Shown: positions 16,239 to 26,308 of the stretch, piece by piece | Position numbering within the stretch: the first letter of the stretch is position 1 | Layout of the letters: every line of letters starts with the position of its first letter | Assembly (NCBI GenBank): GCA_051654905.1 | Contig: JBOFYY010000111.1 | Coordinates: 201,246-265,245 of the forward strand | DNA: 64,000 nucleotides | Direction: 5' to 3' | Origin: JBOFIQ01 sp051654905 | Lineage (GTDB): Bacteria; Actinomycetota; Actinomycetes; Propionibacteriales; Propionibacteriaceae | The notes under the pieces: model-generated | Told to the model about the DNA's origin: nothing | What the model saw: the letters and a program-made list of their open reading frames with translations, nothing else | Database searches by the model: none | Made by a program: the position numbers and the translations under genes

Positions 16239-16700
16239 CTAGCTATCTTCTAGCGCTTTATTGCTAATTTTTAGCTTAGCAGGCAAGTTCCACTCTAACT
16301 GAGTACATATCCAGCTGGCACCAACTAGTTCTAACCGCAATGCAACAGCATGCAACTGGTTACCACTTTTAATCATAACTGCGCTTTCTTTAACATTGCC
16401 TTGATCCTGAACACGCAATCGATACAACTGAACACTAATTCCCCTATAAGCTCTAGCTAACACCTCAATATCAGGTATAACTCTTGGCGAAACCCAGCGC
16501 CATAACTGTGATATTGAACGCCTTCCTGACACCGTTTCCAATATCACAGTTACTATTTTGAAAACGTAAATATCACAATTAGCTGTTTCAGCTATTACAG
16601 GTACTGATATTGAATCTTTCACCACTAGCTCTGGGCGTGCTCTAACCACACCCCATATTTGAGCCGGCGGACATCTATCAGCAACTACGCGTACTATCAC
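16239..16700 (-). CDS. Rv3235-family protein
   Basis: A 153-aa basic protein with the pattern of actinobacterial Rv3235-like proteins: a middle RRSISQLWRWVSPRV segment, then alternating beta-type strands ending in RLELVGASWICTQLEW. The family is encoded close to secA in many actinobacteria, as here. No signal peptide. Function is unknown; proximity to SecA is the only hint. Confidence 0.72.
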   Translation of the reverse strand: MIVRVVADRCPPAQIWGVVRARPELVVKDSISVPVIAETANCDIYVFKIVTVILETVSGRRSISQLWRWVSPRVIPDIEVLARAYRGISVQLYRLRVQDQGNVKESAVMIKSGNQLHAVALRLELVGASWICTQLEWNLPAKLKISNKALEDS

Positions 16701-16785
16701 AGTTACGAGCTTGCTATAAGAAGTAAAGCTGCTACTACCCTTAACTCACTGGGTTGTGGATAAACTTTTAATCACCCGCTAAACA

Positions 16786-16827
16786 GCAATGGCTCGATCA
16801 GATCCTAGAATCCAATCGAGCCATCCT
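16786..16827 (-). terminator. Terminator downstream of secA
   Basis: ATGGCTCGAT (16789-16798) and ATCGAGCCAT (16815-16824) form a 10-bp stem just after the secA stop; the minus-strand continuation is TTGCTGTTTA. It separates secA from the Rv3235-like gene. Confidence 0.65.
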
Positions 16828-16843
16828 GCAGATCAAAAACTTT

Positions 16844-19582
16844 TTAAGCTCCGTGGCACTGCTTAAATTTCTTACCTGATCCACACGGGCATGGACTATT
16901 GCGTCCAACGCCAGCGTACTGATCAGATGCCTTCTCAGTGATGCTAGCTGCTTTTCCAGATTCATCAGGAGCAGAATAAGTAAGCTCAGAAAGTTTCGCT
17001 GCTCCTTCTAAACCTTTAGCATGGATCTCCACACGATGCTCTGGTGCACTGGTAGCTGCCGCAACTTCCTGTGGCGTCATCTGTACAGCTAGTTCTGGAG
17101 CAGGTTCCACATGAACCTCAAGATTAAAGAGGAAACCTACTACTTCTTCCATGACCGCGCTCATCATCGCACTAAACATCGTGCTACCTTCACGCTGGTA
17201 TTCCACTAGCGGATCACGCTGCGCCATAGCGCGCAAACCAATACCTTCTCGTAGATAGTCCATCTCGTAAAGATGATCACGCCACTTACGATCAAGAACA
17301 GTTAATAGAACCCGACGTTCCAGCTCGCGCATGGTTTCTTCGCCCAACTCGGCTTCTCGTCGATCATAGGCTTCTTGCGCATCTGCCCGGAAATCTTCAA
17401 CAAGCTGTTCACTTGTGACATCGGTACCTTCGTAATTAGCTCGTTCTAGACCAACTGGGTAAAGCGTACGCATTGTGGTCCATAGCTGTTCCCAGTCCCA
17501 GTCCTCAGCGAAACCTTCTACAGTAGCCTCTTGAACGTACTGTGATACCACTTGATCTACGGTGTCACGTAGCCGAGTTTCAATATCGGCACCTTCTAGT
17601 ACTTTTCTGCGATCACCATAAACTGCATGGCGCTGACGATTCATTACATCGTCATATTTGAGAACATTTTTACGCATCTCGAAGTTTTGAGCTTCAACCT
17701 GCTTTTGCGCGCTCTCAATAGAATCAGAGACTCTCTTATTTTCGATCGGAACATCATCGGGAACCTTCAATGCAGCAAGCACCCACTCGACCATATCGCT
17801 CTTGAACAAGCGCATCAGATCATCGCCCAAAGACAAGTAGAATCTAGATTCACCCGGATCGCCTTGACGTCCCGAACGTCCACGCAGCTGATTGTCGATA
17901 CGACGTGACTCATGGCGTTCAGAACCTAGAACATAAAGACCACCAAGCTCTACAACTTCTTCATGTTCTTTAAGAACTTCTGCTTCCATATCCCGCACCA
18001 TTTGCGGCCAAGCAGCTTCATACTCTTGCGGATTATCGACTGGATCAAGTCCTTGCGCACGTAATTTCACATCAGCCATAAACTCCGGGCTGCCACCCAG
18101 CATGATGTCGGTACCACGTCCAGCCATGTTAGTAGCAACAGTTACTGCCCCCTTATGGCCAGCTTGAGCTACAATCGTCGCCTCTTGCTCATGGTGCTTA
18201 GCATTAAGTACCTTGTGAGGAATCCCTGCAGCACGCAACATCGTTGATAGTTTCTCCGATTTAACAACCGAAGCCGTACCTATCAAAACTGGCTGACCTT
18301 TTTCATAGCGTTCAGAAACATCAGCAACAATCGCATTAAATTTTGCTTCTTCAGTTCGATAAATAAGATCTCGCTGATCTTTACGGATCATCGGTTTATT
18401 CGTCGGGATCGGAAGGACCGAAAGTCCATAAATCTTCTGAAATTCGCTTTCTTCGGTCTTGGCAGTACCAGTCATACCCGCCAATTTGGTGTACATGCGG
18501 AAATAGTTCTGCAAAGTCACCGTGGCAAGGGTTTGATATTCATCTCTAATCTCCACTTTTTCTTTAGCTTCTAAAGCTTGATGTAAACCTTCGCTATAAC
18601 GGCGTCCCTGCAAAGTACGCCCCGTATGCTCATCAACAATCAAAACTTCATCGTCGATGATTACATAGTCTTTATCTCGTTTAAAGAGCTCTTTAGCTCT
18701 GATCGCATTATTGAGGTAACTAATGAGCGGAGTATTTGCCGACTCATACAGATTTTCAATACCTAAACGATCTTCAACAACTGCAATGCCCGCCTCTAAA
18801 ATAGCGACCGTCTTTTTCTTTTCATCAACTTCATAGTGCTCATCTGGACGCATTTGTTGTGCCAGCGTAGCAAACTCTGGATACCACTGGTGGTTATCTT
18901 CAGCCGGACCAGAAATAATCAACGGCGTACGTGCCTCATCGACCAAGATCGAGTCAACCTCGTCAACGATCGCATAGTGATGTCCTCGCTGCACACAATC
19001 TTCTGGAGATTGCGCCATATTGTCGCGCAAGTAATCAAAGCCAAATTCATTATTAGTGCCATAAGTAATATCTGCGGCATACATCTGACGTCGCTCAGCA
19101 GGAGTCATATGGGACAAAATGACACCCGTTTCCAAACCTAAGAAACGGTGCACACGCCCCATCTGTTCTGACTGAGTCTTTGCCAAATAGTCATTGACCG
19201 TAACAACATGCACACCTTTACCGGCAATCGCATTAAGATACGACGGCATAAGCGCGACGATCGTCTTACCTTCACCAGTCTTCATCTCAGCGATCTTGCA
19301 CTGATGCAGAGCAGCGCCGCCCATCATCTGTACATCGTAAGGGCGTTTACCAAGAACCCGTTTGGTTGCCTCACGAACCGTAGCAAAAGCTTCCGGCAGC
19401 AGATCATCTAATGATTCACCGTCGTTGTAACGCTTCTTAAACTCATCGGTTTGTCCGCGGAGCTCCTCATCGGACATCGCAATGAAGTCTTCTTCGATCT
19501 TGTTGACGTCGTCAGCTATCGCCTTAAGACGCTTAACCATACGTCCTTCACCTGCGTGCAGCATCTTGTCCAGCAGACCCAC
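16844..19582 (-). CDS. secA: Preprotein translocase ATPase SecA
   Basis: A 912-aa motor ATPase that drives unfolded preproteins through SecYEG. KTGEGKT (101-107) is Walker A, VDEVDSIL is the DEAD-like motif, and the preprotein cross-linking, helical scaffold and wing domains follow in order. The C-terminus ends in a SEC-C zinc motif (PCPCGSGKKFKQCH). GTG 19582 is the likely start because AAGGAG stands 7 bases upstream and homologues begin GLLDKML; an upstream GTG at 19612 lacks a ribosome site. No second secA gene or accessory Sec gene is visible nearby. Confidence 0.96.
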   Translation of the reverse strand: MGLLDKMLHAGEGRMVKRLKAIADDVNKIEEDFIAMSDEELRGQTDEFKKRYNDGESLDDLLPEAFATVREATKRVLGKRPYDVQMMGGAALHQCKIAEMKTGEGKTIVALMPSYLNAIAGKGVHVVTVNDYLAKTQSEQMGRVHRFLGLETGVILSHMTPAERRQMYAADITYGTNNEFGFDYLRDNMAQSPEDCVQRGHHYAIVDEVDSILVDEARTPLIISGPAEDNHQWYPEFATLAQQMRPDEHYEVDEKKKTVAILEAGIAVVEDRLGIENLYESANTPLISYLNNAIRAKELFKRDKDYVIIDDEVLIVDEHTGRTLQGRRYSEGLHQALEAKEKVEIRDEYQTLATVTLQNYFRMYTKLAGMTGTAKTEESEFQKIYGLSVLPIPTNKPMIRKDQRDLIYRTEEAKFNAIVADVSERYEKGQPVLIGTASVVKSEKLSTMLRAAGIPHKVLNAKHHEQEATIVAQAGHKGAVTVATNMAGRGTDIMLGGSPEFMADVKLRAQGLDPVDNPQEYEAAWPQMVRDMEAEVLKEHEEVVELGGLYVLGSERHESRRIDNQLRGRSGRQGDPGESRFYLSLGDDLMRLFKSDMVEWVLAALKVPDDVPIENKRVSDSIESAQKQVEAQNFEMRKNVLKYDDVMNRQRHAVYGDRRKVLEGADIETRLRDTVDQVVSQYVQEATVEGFAEDWDWEQLWTTMRTLYPVGLERANYEGTDVTSEQLVEDFRADAQEAYDRREAELGEETMRELERRVLLTVLDRKWRDHLYEMDYLREGIGLRAMAQRDPLVEYQREGSTMFSAMMSAVMEEVVGFLFNLEVHVEPAPELAVQMTPQEVAAATSAPEHRVEIHAKGLEGAAKLSELTYSAPDESGKAASITEKASDQYAGVGRNSPCPCGSGKKFKQCHGA

Positions 19583-19689
19583 GAGCAGAGCTCCTTGTCC
19601 TGATTTTTTCACCGATGCGGGGCGCTATCGGCGTCGAGTATAACTACCCGCCATACCCCATCTTATAGATGAGACAAACTATCGGGTAC

Positions 19690-20682
19690 TTACGACCATA
19701 CTCGGGGCAAAAGTCCTGCTATCTGATACAGATCTGCCAACACAATTGCAGTCATTGCTTCAACAACAACTGGAACCCGTAATGCAATACATGCATCATG
19801 GCGACCTTGTACCCGTAGCTCGGTTAATTGCCCCGTTGCTAAGTCAATCGTATGCTGCTGCTGCGTTATTGAAGCCGTAGGCTTAATAGCAGTACGAAAA
19901 TATATTTCATTGCCATTGGTTAACCCACCATTTACACCACCAGCATGGTTCGTAGCAGTGGTTCCTTGCGGATCAACCAGATAGTCATTGTGTTCGCTGC
20001 CTCGCATAGTCGCAGCAGCAAAACCGGAACCGAATTCGATACCTTTAACAGCTGGAATAGCAAAAATGGCATGAGCTAACAAAGATTCCACCGAATCAAA
20101 AAACGGCTCCCCTAACCCAACAGGTATTTTTGTGACCCGACATTCGACTATTCCTCCCACCGAATCACCACTACGCTGTGCTTGCGCTACTGCTTCCTGA
20201 TGCTCAGCGCTGCCAGCTACCTCTGCCAGTTGAGCACTAATCGACATTGGTAGCAATTTTTTAGCAACTATCCCAGCAGCAACCACCGCAACCGTTAATC
20301 GGCCTGAGAAATGTCCGCCGCCTCGCGGATCTTGGAATCCCGAAAATCGTTGTTCGGCAACAAAATCTGCATGCCCTGGACGAGGTATCTGGCGTACTTC
20401 AGCATAAGAACTAGAACGAATATCCGCGTTAGGAAATTCTATAGTTAGCGGGCTACCAGTGGTATGTCCTTGATATATGCCACTACGAAAAACTGGCACA
20501 TCAGCTTCTGCCCGAGTAGTGGTTCCCTTTATTACACCGCCGCGCCGTCGTTGTAAATCAGAACTAAAGTCAGCTTCCTTTAAAGGCAGTCCAGCTGGCA
20601 CTCCATCAAGCACAACGCTGACAGCAGGTCCATGCGATTCGCCAGCAATACTGACTCGAAAAAGACGACCAAAAGTATTCAT
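19690..20682 (-). CDS. aroC: Chorismate synthase
   Basis: A 330-aa enzyme that makes chorismate from EPSP with reduced FMN. Signatures: FGRLFRVSIAGESHGP at the start, RRRGG near 46-50, RPGHAD, and the late R.D.C..R.P segment (RHDACIALRVPVV). It is somewhat shorter than most actinobacterial versions (about 390-400 aa). Its ATG overlaps the aroA stop (ATGA), so it is the last gene of the aroK-aroA-aroC operon. Confidence 0.95.
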   Translation of the reverse strand: MNTFGRLFRVSIAGESHGPAVSVVLDGVPAGLPLKEADFSSDLQRRRGGVIKGTTTRAEADVPVFRSGIYQGHTTGSPLTIEFPNADIRSSSYAEVRQIPRPGHADFVAEQRFSGFQDPRGGGHFSGRLTVAVVAAGIVAKKLLPMSISAQLAEVAGSAEHQEAVAQAQRSGDSVGGIVECRVTKIPVGLGEPFFDSVESLLAHAIFAIPAVKGIEFGSGFAAATMRGSEHNDYLVDPQGTTATNHAGGVNGGLTNGNEIYFRTAIKPTASITQQQHTIDLATGQLTELRVQGRHDACIALRVPVVVEAMTAIVLADLYQIAGLLPRVWS

Positions 20683-21917
20683 GCTTTTAGCTCCTCTAGA
20701 TCTGCAAAAAATGTTGGCCAGGACTTAGCTACCGCCTCAGCCCCGGTCAGATAAATCGGACCATCAGCACGAAGCGCTGCTACTGCTAGCGCCATCGCAA
20801 TTCGATGATCGTTATGCGAATCCACCGTAGCGCCAATAGGCTTTGCGCCAGAAATAACCATATCGTCACCATCGATACCCAATTGGATTCCCAGCGAACT
20901 AAACTCGGTCACCAAAGCCTGTGCCCGATCAGATTCTTTATGACGAAGTCGATGTACTCCAGTTATTCTGCTAGTTCCTTCACAGCCAGTAGCTAATGCT
21001 ACAAGCGGTGGAAAAAGATCTGGCGTATCAGTAGCATCATACGAAAAAGGAGCCAGCGACGCTGCGCTACTAACTCGGATGCTGGTAGCGTCATACTCAA
21101 TAGCAGCCCCCACCTGAGCTAAAACTGCAACAATAGCGCGATCGCCTTGTGCAGATTCAAGATCTAATCCAGTTAAACAAATATCACCAGCAAGAGCTCC
21201 CGCAACCAATGCAAAAGCTGCCCCCGACCAATCTGCTTCCACTGCAAGATCTACCCCATAGGGTTGTTGCCCTCCTGACAACATTATCTGCGAACCGCAT
21301 CGTTTTAAGTTCATACCAAAGCAGCTAGCCACTGATATCGTTAAATCTATATACGGAGTACTCGCCAAATCAGTAGCAACAATCGTTGAAGATTCCGAAA
21401 GTTGCGGCAACGCTAATATCAATCCCGACAATGGCTGCGACGAAGAATCTGCCGCAATAGTCATATCCCCAGCATGTAACGGCCCTTGCACTATCAGCGA
21501 CATATCCCGATAACTCACGCTAGCGCCAGCTGCAGCTAATGACTCCTGCAACGCTAGCTGTGGCCTAGTTGCTAAAGTTCCAGCGGGATGAAAAGTTAGC
21601 GGTCGATCATCAAGCGCAGCTATCGCTGCCCCTAGCCGTAATGCTGTAGCAGATTCCCCACAACTAACCTGCTCGCTACGTTGCTGAGCCTGCGGTATTA
21701 CAGTCCATACATCATCATTACAAGTGACTCGCGCCCCCAACGCACGCGTAATATTTGCGCATGCCAACACATCTGCTGACGGCGTCAATCTTCTTAAAGT
21801 AGTAGTTCCATCTGCACAAGCAGCAAGAAGTAGTGCCCGTTGCGCCACCGACTTGCTAGCAGGAACCGAAAGCTGCCCAGCGATCCGACTAGGAGTGATT
21901 AAGTGCATCGAGCACAT
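20679..21917 (-). CDS. aroA: 3-phosphoshikimate 1-carboxyvinyltransferase (EPSP synthase) with Ala at the Gly96 position
   Basis: About 412 aa from ATG 21917, which has GAGGAGG nine bases upstream; the TTG at 21926 directly abuts that site. It joins phosphoenolpyruvate to shikimate-3-phosphate. The N-terminal loop VPASKSVAQR replaces the usual PGSKS..NR, and the PEP-site motif reads ESATALR where E. coli has NAGTAMR, so Ala stands in for Gly96. That substitution is associated with glyphosate-tolerant enzymes such as CP4. Late motifs HRLRHKESDR and DSHNDHRIAMALA are typical. It overlaps aroK at its start and aroC at its end. Confidence 0.92.
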   Translation of the reverse strand: MCSMHLITPSRIAGQLSVPASKSVAQRALLLAACADGTTTLRRLTPSADVLACANITRALGARVTCNDDVWTVIPQAQQRSEQVSCGESATALRLGAAIAALDDRPLTFHPAGTLATRPQLALQESLAAAGASVSYRDMSLIVQGPLHAGDMTIAADSSSQPLSGLILALPQLSESSTIVATDLASTPYIDLTISVASCFGMNLKRCGSQIMLSGGQQPYGVDLAVEADWSGAAFALVAGALAGDICLTGLDLESAQGDRAIVAVLAQVGAAIEYDATSIRVSSAASLAPFSYDATDTPDLFPPLVALATGCEGTSRITGVHRLRHKESDRAQALVTEFSSLGIQLGIDGDDMVISGAKPIGATVDSHNDHRIAMALAVAALRADGPIYLTGAEAVAKSWPTFFADLEELKA

Positions 21918-22401
21918 CGGTGACAACCTCCTCGATACTGCGCTGGTAAGTACTAATTCGATGATCTGCTAAGGCTTGCCAAAGCTGACGCCGCTGCTGC
22001 TCTAATTCTTGCAGCTTACCGAGCCGATCGTCCCCAGCGAGTAACGGCCGATCGTTAGTATTAGCTAGTCTTTGTGCAGAGACTTCTGCCGGAGTATCTA
22101 ACCAAATAACAGTGGTATCAGCCAACATTTCGCCTACTACTGGCGAAAGAATTGCGCCACCCCCAGTTGCTACAACCCCTTGCCTTTGCAAAGCTGCCAC
22201 AACCGCTTTTTGTTCCCTTTCTCGAAAACCACATTCTGTTTCTTGCGAAAAAATAGTGGCAATATCGATACCTGCAGCTAAGACAATATCCTCATCTGTA
22301 TCGTTAAAAGGTAGGCTAAGCCTACTGGCAAGCAGCCGACCTACTGTTGTTTTCCCGCTACCAGACGGTCCGACTAAGACTAGAGGAAGCACGATCATCA
22401 T
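21889..22401 (-). CDS. aroK: Shikimate kinase
   Basis: A 170-aa P-loop kinase that phosphorylates shikimate. Walker A is GPSGSGKTTVG (11-21), the substrate-binding DTDED follows near residue 36, FREREQ and TGGGAI are the shikimate-contacting segments, and R near the lid region TNDRPLL completes the pattern. First gene of the aroK-aroA-aroC operon; its 3' end overlaps aroA by 29 bases. It is divergent from the isochorismate synthase gene, with 57 bases between the two starts. Confidence 0.94.
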   Translation of the reverse strand: MMIVLPLVLVGPSGSGKTTVGRLLASRLSLPFNDTDEDIVLAAGIDIATIFSQETECGFREREQKAVVAALQRQGVVATGGGAILSPVVGEMLADTTVIWLDTPAEVSAQRLANTNDRPLLAGDDRLGKLQELEQQRRQLWQALADHRISTYQRSIEEVVTDVLDALNHS

Positions 22402-22458
22402 AGGTTTCCTCTCTTGTTTATCGGCACGAATACTCTCATCCTAGTTAGCTTTTACTCT

Positions 22459-23661
22459 ATGACCACCTATGAAGCACCGATCCGACTCGCGGCTCGTAAC
22501 CTAGCCGAGGTTCCCCAGCTTGCCGAACTACTACGTCGCGGCACTGCGGTGACCTGTATTTGGGGTCCAAGCGGTGGCATCGTCGGTTGGGGAGAAAGCG
22601 TTCGGATCGATGCTGATTCTTGGGATGATCTTGCCAATAGCTGGCAGCAACTTTCTAGCATGATCCCTACCGCTGTTGGTTTCCCTGCCCCTAGAGCTAT
22701 AACAACTCTAGTTTTTGATCAGACCGCTACTGCTTGGCCCTCAACATTGATTCTGCCGCGCGAAGCAGTCATCGTCGAAAACGAACAAGCCTGGCACTTA
22801 CGTCTTGACGGCGAAGAACCACTTTCCTTACCTGAGCTACGTCCGCAATCCTCTGCCGTTATCACCCTAGATCTGGGCAATAGCACTAACTATCAAGACC
22901 GGGTAGCTAAAGCATTAGCTATGATCGATCGCGGCGAACTACACAAAGTCGTGGTAGCGACCCCAGCTACTGGCTCACTACCTGAGTATTTTGATCCAGC
23001 AGACATTGCTGCAGCCCTAGCTGAAACCTTCTCTTCGTGCTGGATTTACTGTATTGACGGTCTAGTAGGAGCTTCCCCAGAGCTATTAACCCAAGTTATT
23101 GATCAACAACTTACTGCGCGAGTTTTAGCCGGAACCGTCGATAATCAGGAGCCAAAACATCAACTAGCAGTAACAAAAGCTTTATCGGTTGGCGGGAAAA
23201 ACTATCGCGAACATCTCTTAGCGCGGGACTCTGCTCGTAACTCTTTACAGCCGCTAGTTACCGCATTGAAGATCAGCGAACAACCCTTTGCGCTAGTACT
23301 ACCAAATGTTACGCATCTGGCAAGCGATATTACTGCCGATCTTAATCCAGAATTAGGGATCTTTGATGTCCTTAAACAACTACATCCCACCGCTGCAGTA
23401 GGTGGAACACCTACCGATATCGCACTTGCTTGTATCCGCGAATGGGAACCAGACCGCGGTAGATACGCTGGCCCAGTCGGATGGCTAGATACTTGCGGTA
23501 ACGGAGCTTTTGCTATTGCACTACGCGGTGGCCAAGTTAACACCTGCAATAACACTTTTTCAGCTTGGGTCGGGGCAGGGATTGTCGCAGGAAGCACTCC
23601 CGAAGATGAATGGCTCGAAATCAATGCCAAACTTCGTCCTATGAAAGAAGCGCTGAGTTAA
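22459..23661 (+). CDS. menF: Isochorismate synthase (chorismate-binding enzyme)
   Basis: A 401-aa protein of the anthranilate/isochorismate synthase family. Conserved C-terminal chorismate-binding core: HKVVVA, LVGASPELL, RVLAGT, KNYREH, HLASDI, LHPTAAVGGTP, EPDRGRYAGPVGWLD. This pattern fits isochorismate synthase, the entry to menaquinone (or siderophore) synthesis, better than anthranilate synthase, and no glutamine amidotransferase partner is adjacent. The start is ATG 22459 (MTTYEAP). Divergence from the aro operon places supply and use of chorismate at one control point. Confidence 0.85.
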   Translation: MTTYEAPIRLAARNLAEVPQLAELLRRGTAVTCIWGPSGGIVGWGESVRIDADSWDDLANSWQQLSSMIPTAVGFPAPRAITTLVFDQTATAWPSTLILPREAVIVENEQAWHLRLDGEEPLSLPELRPQSSAVITLDLGNSTNYQDRVAKALAMIDRGELHKVVVATPATGSLPEYFDPADIAAALAETFSSCWIYCIDGLVGASPELLTQVIDQQLTARVLAGTVDNQEPKHQLAVTKALSVGGKNYREHLLARDSARNSLQPLVTALKISEQPFALVLPNVTHLASDITADLNPELGIFDVLKQLHPTAAVGGTPTDIALACIREWEPDRGRYAGPVGWLDTCGNGAFAIALRGGQVNTCNNTFSAWVGAGIVAGSTPEDEWLEINAKLRPMKEALS

Positions 23662-23670
23662 CCCAGATAG

Positions 23671-23715
23671 GCAAAAGAGCGTGAGGGTAGCTCCCCCACG
23701 CTCTTTGTTTAATTG
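23671..23715. terminator. Bidirectional terminator between menF and ftsK
   Basis: AAAGAGCGTG (from 23674) pairs with CACGCTCTTT (to 23706), continued by a GGG/CCC stretch, with a T-rich tail GTTTAATT on the plus strand and an A/T tail on the other. It serves two convergent genes. Confidence 0.8.
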
Positions 23716-23727
23716 CTATTTACGTAA

Positions 23728-26241
23728 TTAACTAGCTAAGTTTGCCAACACATCGTCGATATCATCAGCTGAAACTAATACTTCTCGCGGTTTGGAACCT
23801 TCGCTAGGTCCAACGATGCCTCGCGTTTCAAGAATATCCATGAGGCGTCCAGCTTTAGCAAAACCTACCCGCAGCTTACGCTGCAACATTGACGTAGAAC
23901 CTAGTTGCAAACTGACAACAAGCTGAGCTGCTTCTAGCACCTGTTCTAGATCGTCACCGATATCTTCGGCAACCTTACTTTCGCTGGCGACCGGAGCTGC
24001 TACGTCTTCGCGATATTGCGGGGCAAGCTGTCCTGAAATATGGGCTACTACATCACGCACTTCAGCTTCAGTGACCCATGATCCCTGCACTCGAATAGGT
24101 TTACCTGAACCCATCGGAAGGAATAGTCCATCGCCTTGTCCCACAAGTTTTTCAGCACCAGGTTGGTCAAGAATAACTCGAGAGTCAGTCATCGACGATG
24201 TCGCAAAAGCTAACCGGGAAGGCACATTCGCCTTAATCAAACCTGTCACAACATCGGTAGAAGGACGCTGTGTTGCTAGCACTAGGTGAATACCAGCGGC
24301 ACGAGCCAGCTGGGTAATACGCACAATTGAGTCTTCAACATCGCGAGGAGCCACCATCATCAAGTCCGCCAGCTCGTCTACCACCACCAGTAGGTAGGGG
24401 TAAGGAGCCAATACGCGTTCTGATCCTTCAGGGACTGTAACTTGCCCAGCTTTGACGGCTTTATTGAAATCATCCACATGTCTGAACCCAAAATTAGCTA
24501 GGTCGTCGTAGCGCATATCCATCTCACGCACCACCCACTGTAAGGCTTCTGCCGCCTTCTTCGGGTTAGTGATTATGGGAGTAACTAGGTGTGGAATACC
24601 TTCATATTGGTTGAGTTCGACTCGTTTCGGGTCAACCAGCATCATACGTACTTCATCTGGCGTTGCTCGCATCATGATGGAACTAATCAGCGAGTTAACA
24701 AATGATGATTTACCAGATCCAGTAGCACCAGCCACTAAAAGGTGCGGCATTTTTGCCATATTAGCTAAAACAAAGCCACCTTCTACATCTTTACCCAGTC
24801 CCATCAACATTGGATGATGGTCATTGCGAGCCTTCTGGCTCCGTAAAACATCTCCTAGGCTAACTACTTCCTTATCGGTATTAGGAATCTCAATACCAAT
24901 AGCTGATTTGCCTGGGATTGGAGACAAGATACGCACATCAGCGCTTGCTACGGCATAGGCAATGTTCTTACTGAGGGCCGTAACTTTTTCTACCTTGACC
25001 GCAGGTCCTAACTCCACTTCGTAGCGAGTTACCGTCGGACCTCGGGTATAGCCTGTGACCTGAGCGTCAATATCAAACTGTTGGAGTACTTCAGTGAGCG
25101 CTGCCACAATTTTGTCATTAGCTTCTGAACGAGCTTTAGGAACACTACCTGGTTTTAATAGTTCTGAATCTGGCAACAAATACTGCACATCACCTGACAG
25201 TTGTAACTGTTCCATTCGCTGCGGAATAGGACCATGTTGTGGTGCTTCAATATCGGTATTGACCTGAACTGGCGGCAACCCTGCAGTAACTTTTCGAGCA
25301 GCTTCAGCTTCAGCTTCAGCCAATGCGATCGGAGCAGCCGGAACTGGGGCATCAAATGCCGCAACGTCGAATAGCTCATCGCGCGATTTCTCAGCTTCTA
25401 ATTCTTCTGTCACTACTTTGGTACGACGTCGCGGCTTCTCATCGACAATGACTGGAGTGTCATATGCTTCATCGACACCATATTCCATGGCTGCTACCGG
25501 GCGTTGTGGTCGCATAGCATGCAAACCATCCATCAGTTCGTGCAGTGGCCGACCAATAATTACAACAAACCCAAAAATTAGACTCAGTAGCAAAACGGGA
25601 ATAGCGACCCATTTTGACATCAAATCTGTCAATAAAGATGAGAAAACAAATCCCACCATTCCGCCAGCTTCACGTACCGCAGCTAAATCTTGTGGTCGGG
25701 GCAGATTGTGGGTGATATGAACCAGACCAGTTAAGCCGATAAGTAAGAATGTCCACCCCACGCCTTGCCGAACCGCCGGACCATTATCTTGCGGATGACG
25801 CATAGTACGCCATGCTAGTAGCCCACCTAAGAATGGCATGGCATATGCCAAAACTCCAAAAATTGTGGTGACTATTACTCGTCCTGCCGAAACAGCAACT
25901 CCGCCTAACGGGAACCATACACAAGCAGCAGTAATCACTGATAATGCCAGGATCAAGAGCGCTGCCCCATCACGGCGAAAATCTGGCTCAACCGTAGTCG
26001 GTGAACCGCCTAGCGCCCTCACACCGGAGGAAACAATCCGAGCAGTACCGTTCCATAGCCGCGTAAGTCCACGCCCTGCCAGCTGAAATACGCTAGGACG
26101 TGGCGGTTCTTGCACCCGTTGCCGGGGAGCCCCGGATTTTACCGGCTGCTTACGAGAGTTCTGAGTTTTACTTCCTTGCGACCGCGGGTTCGACGAGTTC
26201 TTAGTCGAAGTCCGCGGTGGGGAAGACACGCGGGTCGCCAT
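23728..26241 (-). CDS. ftsK: DNA translocase FtsK/SpoIIIE
   Basis: An 837-aa septal DNA pump for chromosome segregation. A basic, Ser/Pro-rich N-terminus is followed by four to five membrane segments (about 90-240), an acidic linker, the motor with Walker A GATGSGKSSF and Walker B VVVDELADLM, and a C-terminal winged-helix gamma domain (STSMLQRKLRVGFAKAGRLMD). The linker is short for the family. The start ATG 26241 is preceded by GAAGA. The 3' end faces menF across a shared terminator. Confidence 0.95.
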   Translation of the reverse strand: MATRVSSPPRTSTKNSSNPRSQGSKTQNSRKQPVKSGAPRQRVQEPPRPSVFQLAGRGLTRLWNGTARIVSSGVRALGGSPTTVEPDFRRDGAALLILALSVITAACVWFPLGGVAVSAGRVIVTTIFGVLAYAMPFLGGLLAWRTMRHPQDNGPAVRQGVGWTFLLIGLTGLVHITHNLPRPQDLAAVREAGGMVGFVFSSLLTDLMSKWVAIPVLLLSLIFGFVVIIGRPLHELMDGLHAMRPQRPVAAMEYGVDEAYDTPVIVDEKPRRRTKVVTEELEAEKSRDELFDVAAFDAPVPAAPIALAEAEAEAARKVTAGLPPVQVNTDIEAPQHGPIPQRMEQLQLSGDVQYLLPDSELLKPGSVPKARSEANDKIVAALTEVLQQFDIDAQVTGYTRGPTVTRYEVELGPAVKVEKVTALSKNIAYAVASADVRILSPIPGKSAIGIEIPNTDKEVVSLGDVLRSQKARNDHHPMLMGLGKDVEGGFVLANMAKMPHLLVAGATGSGKSSFVNSLISSIMMRATPDEVRMMLVDPKRVELNQYEGIPHLVTPIITNPKKAAEALQWVVREMDMRYDDLANFGFRHVDDFNKAVKAGQVTVPEGSERVLAPYPYLLVVVDELADLMMVAPRDVEDSIVRITQLARAAGIHLVLATQRPSTDVVTGLIKANVPSRLAFATSSMTDSRVILDQPGAEKLVGQGDGLFLPMGSGKPIRVQGSWVTEAEVRDVVAHISGQLAPQYREDVAAPVASESKVAEDIGDDLEQVLEAAQLVVSLQLGSTSMLQRKLRVGFAKAGRLMDILETRGIVGPSEGSKPREVLVSADDIDDVLANLAS

Positions 26242-26308
26242 GTCTTCTAGCGTACGCTTTTGCGGTAATTCTTAGACCAAGGCGCGCCGCTAAAACCCTG
26301 CTAAACCC

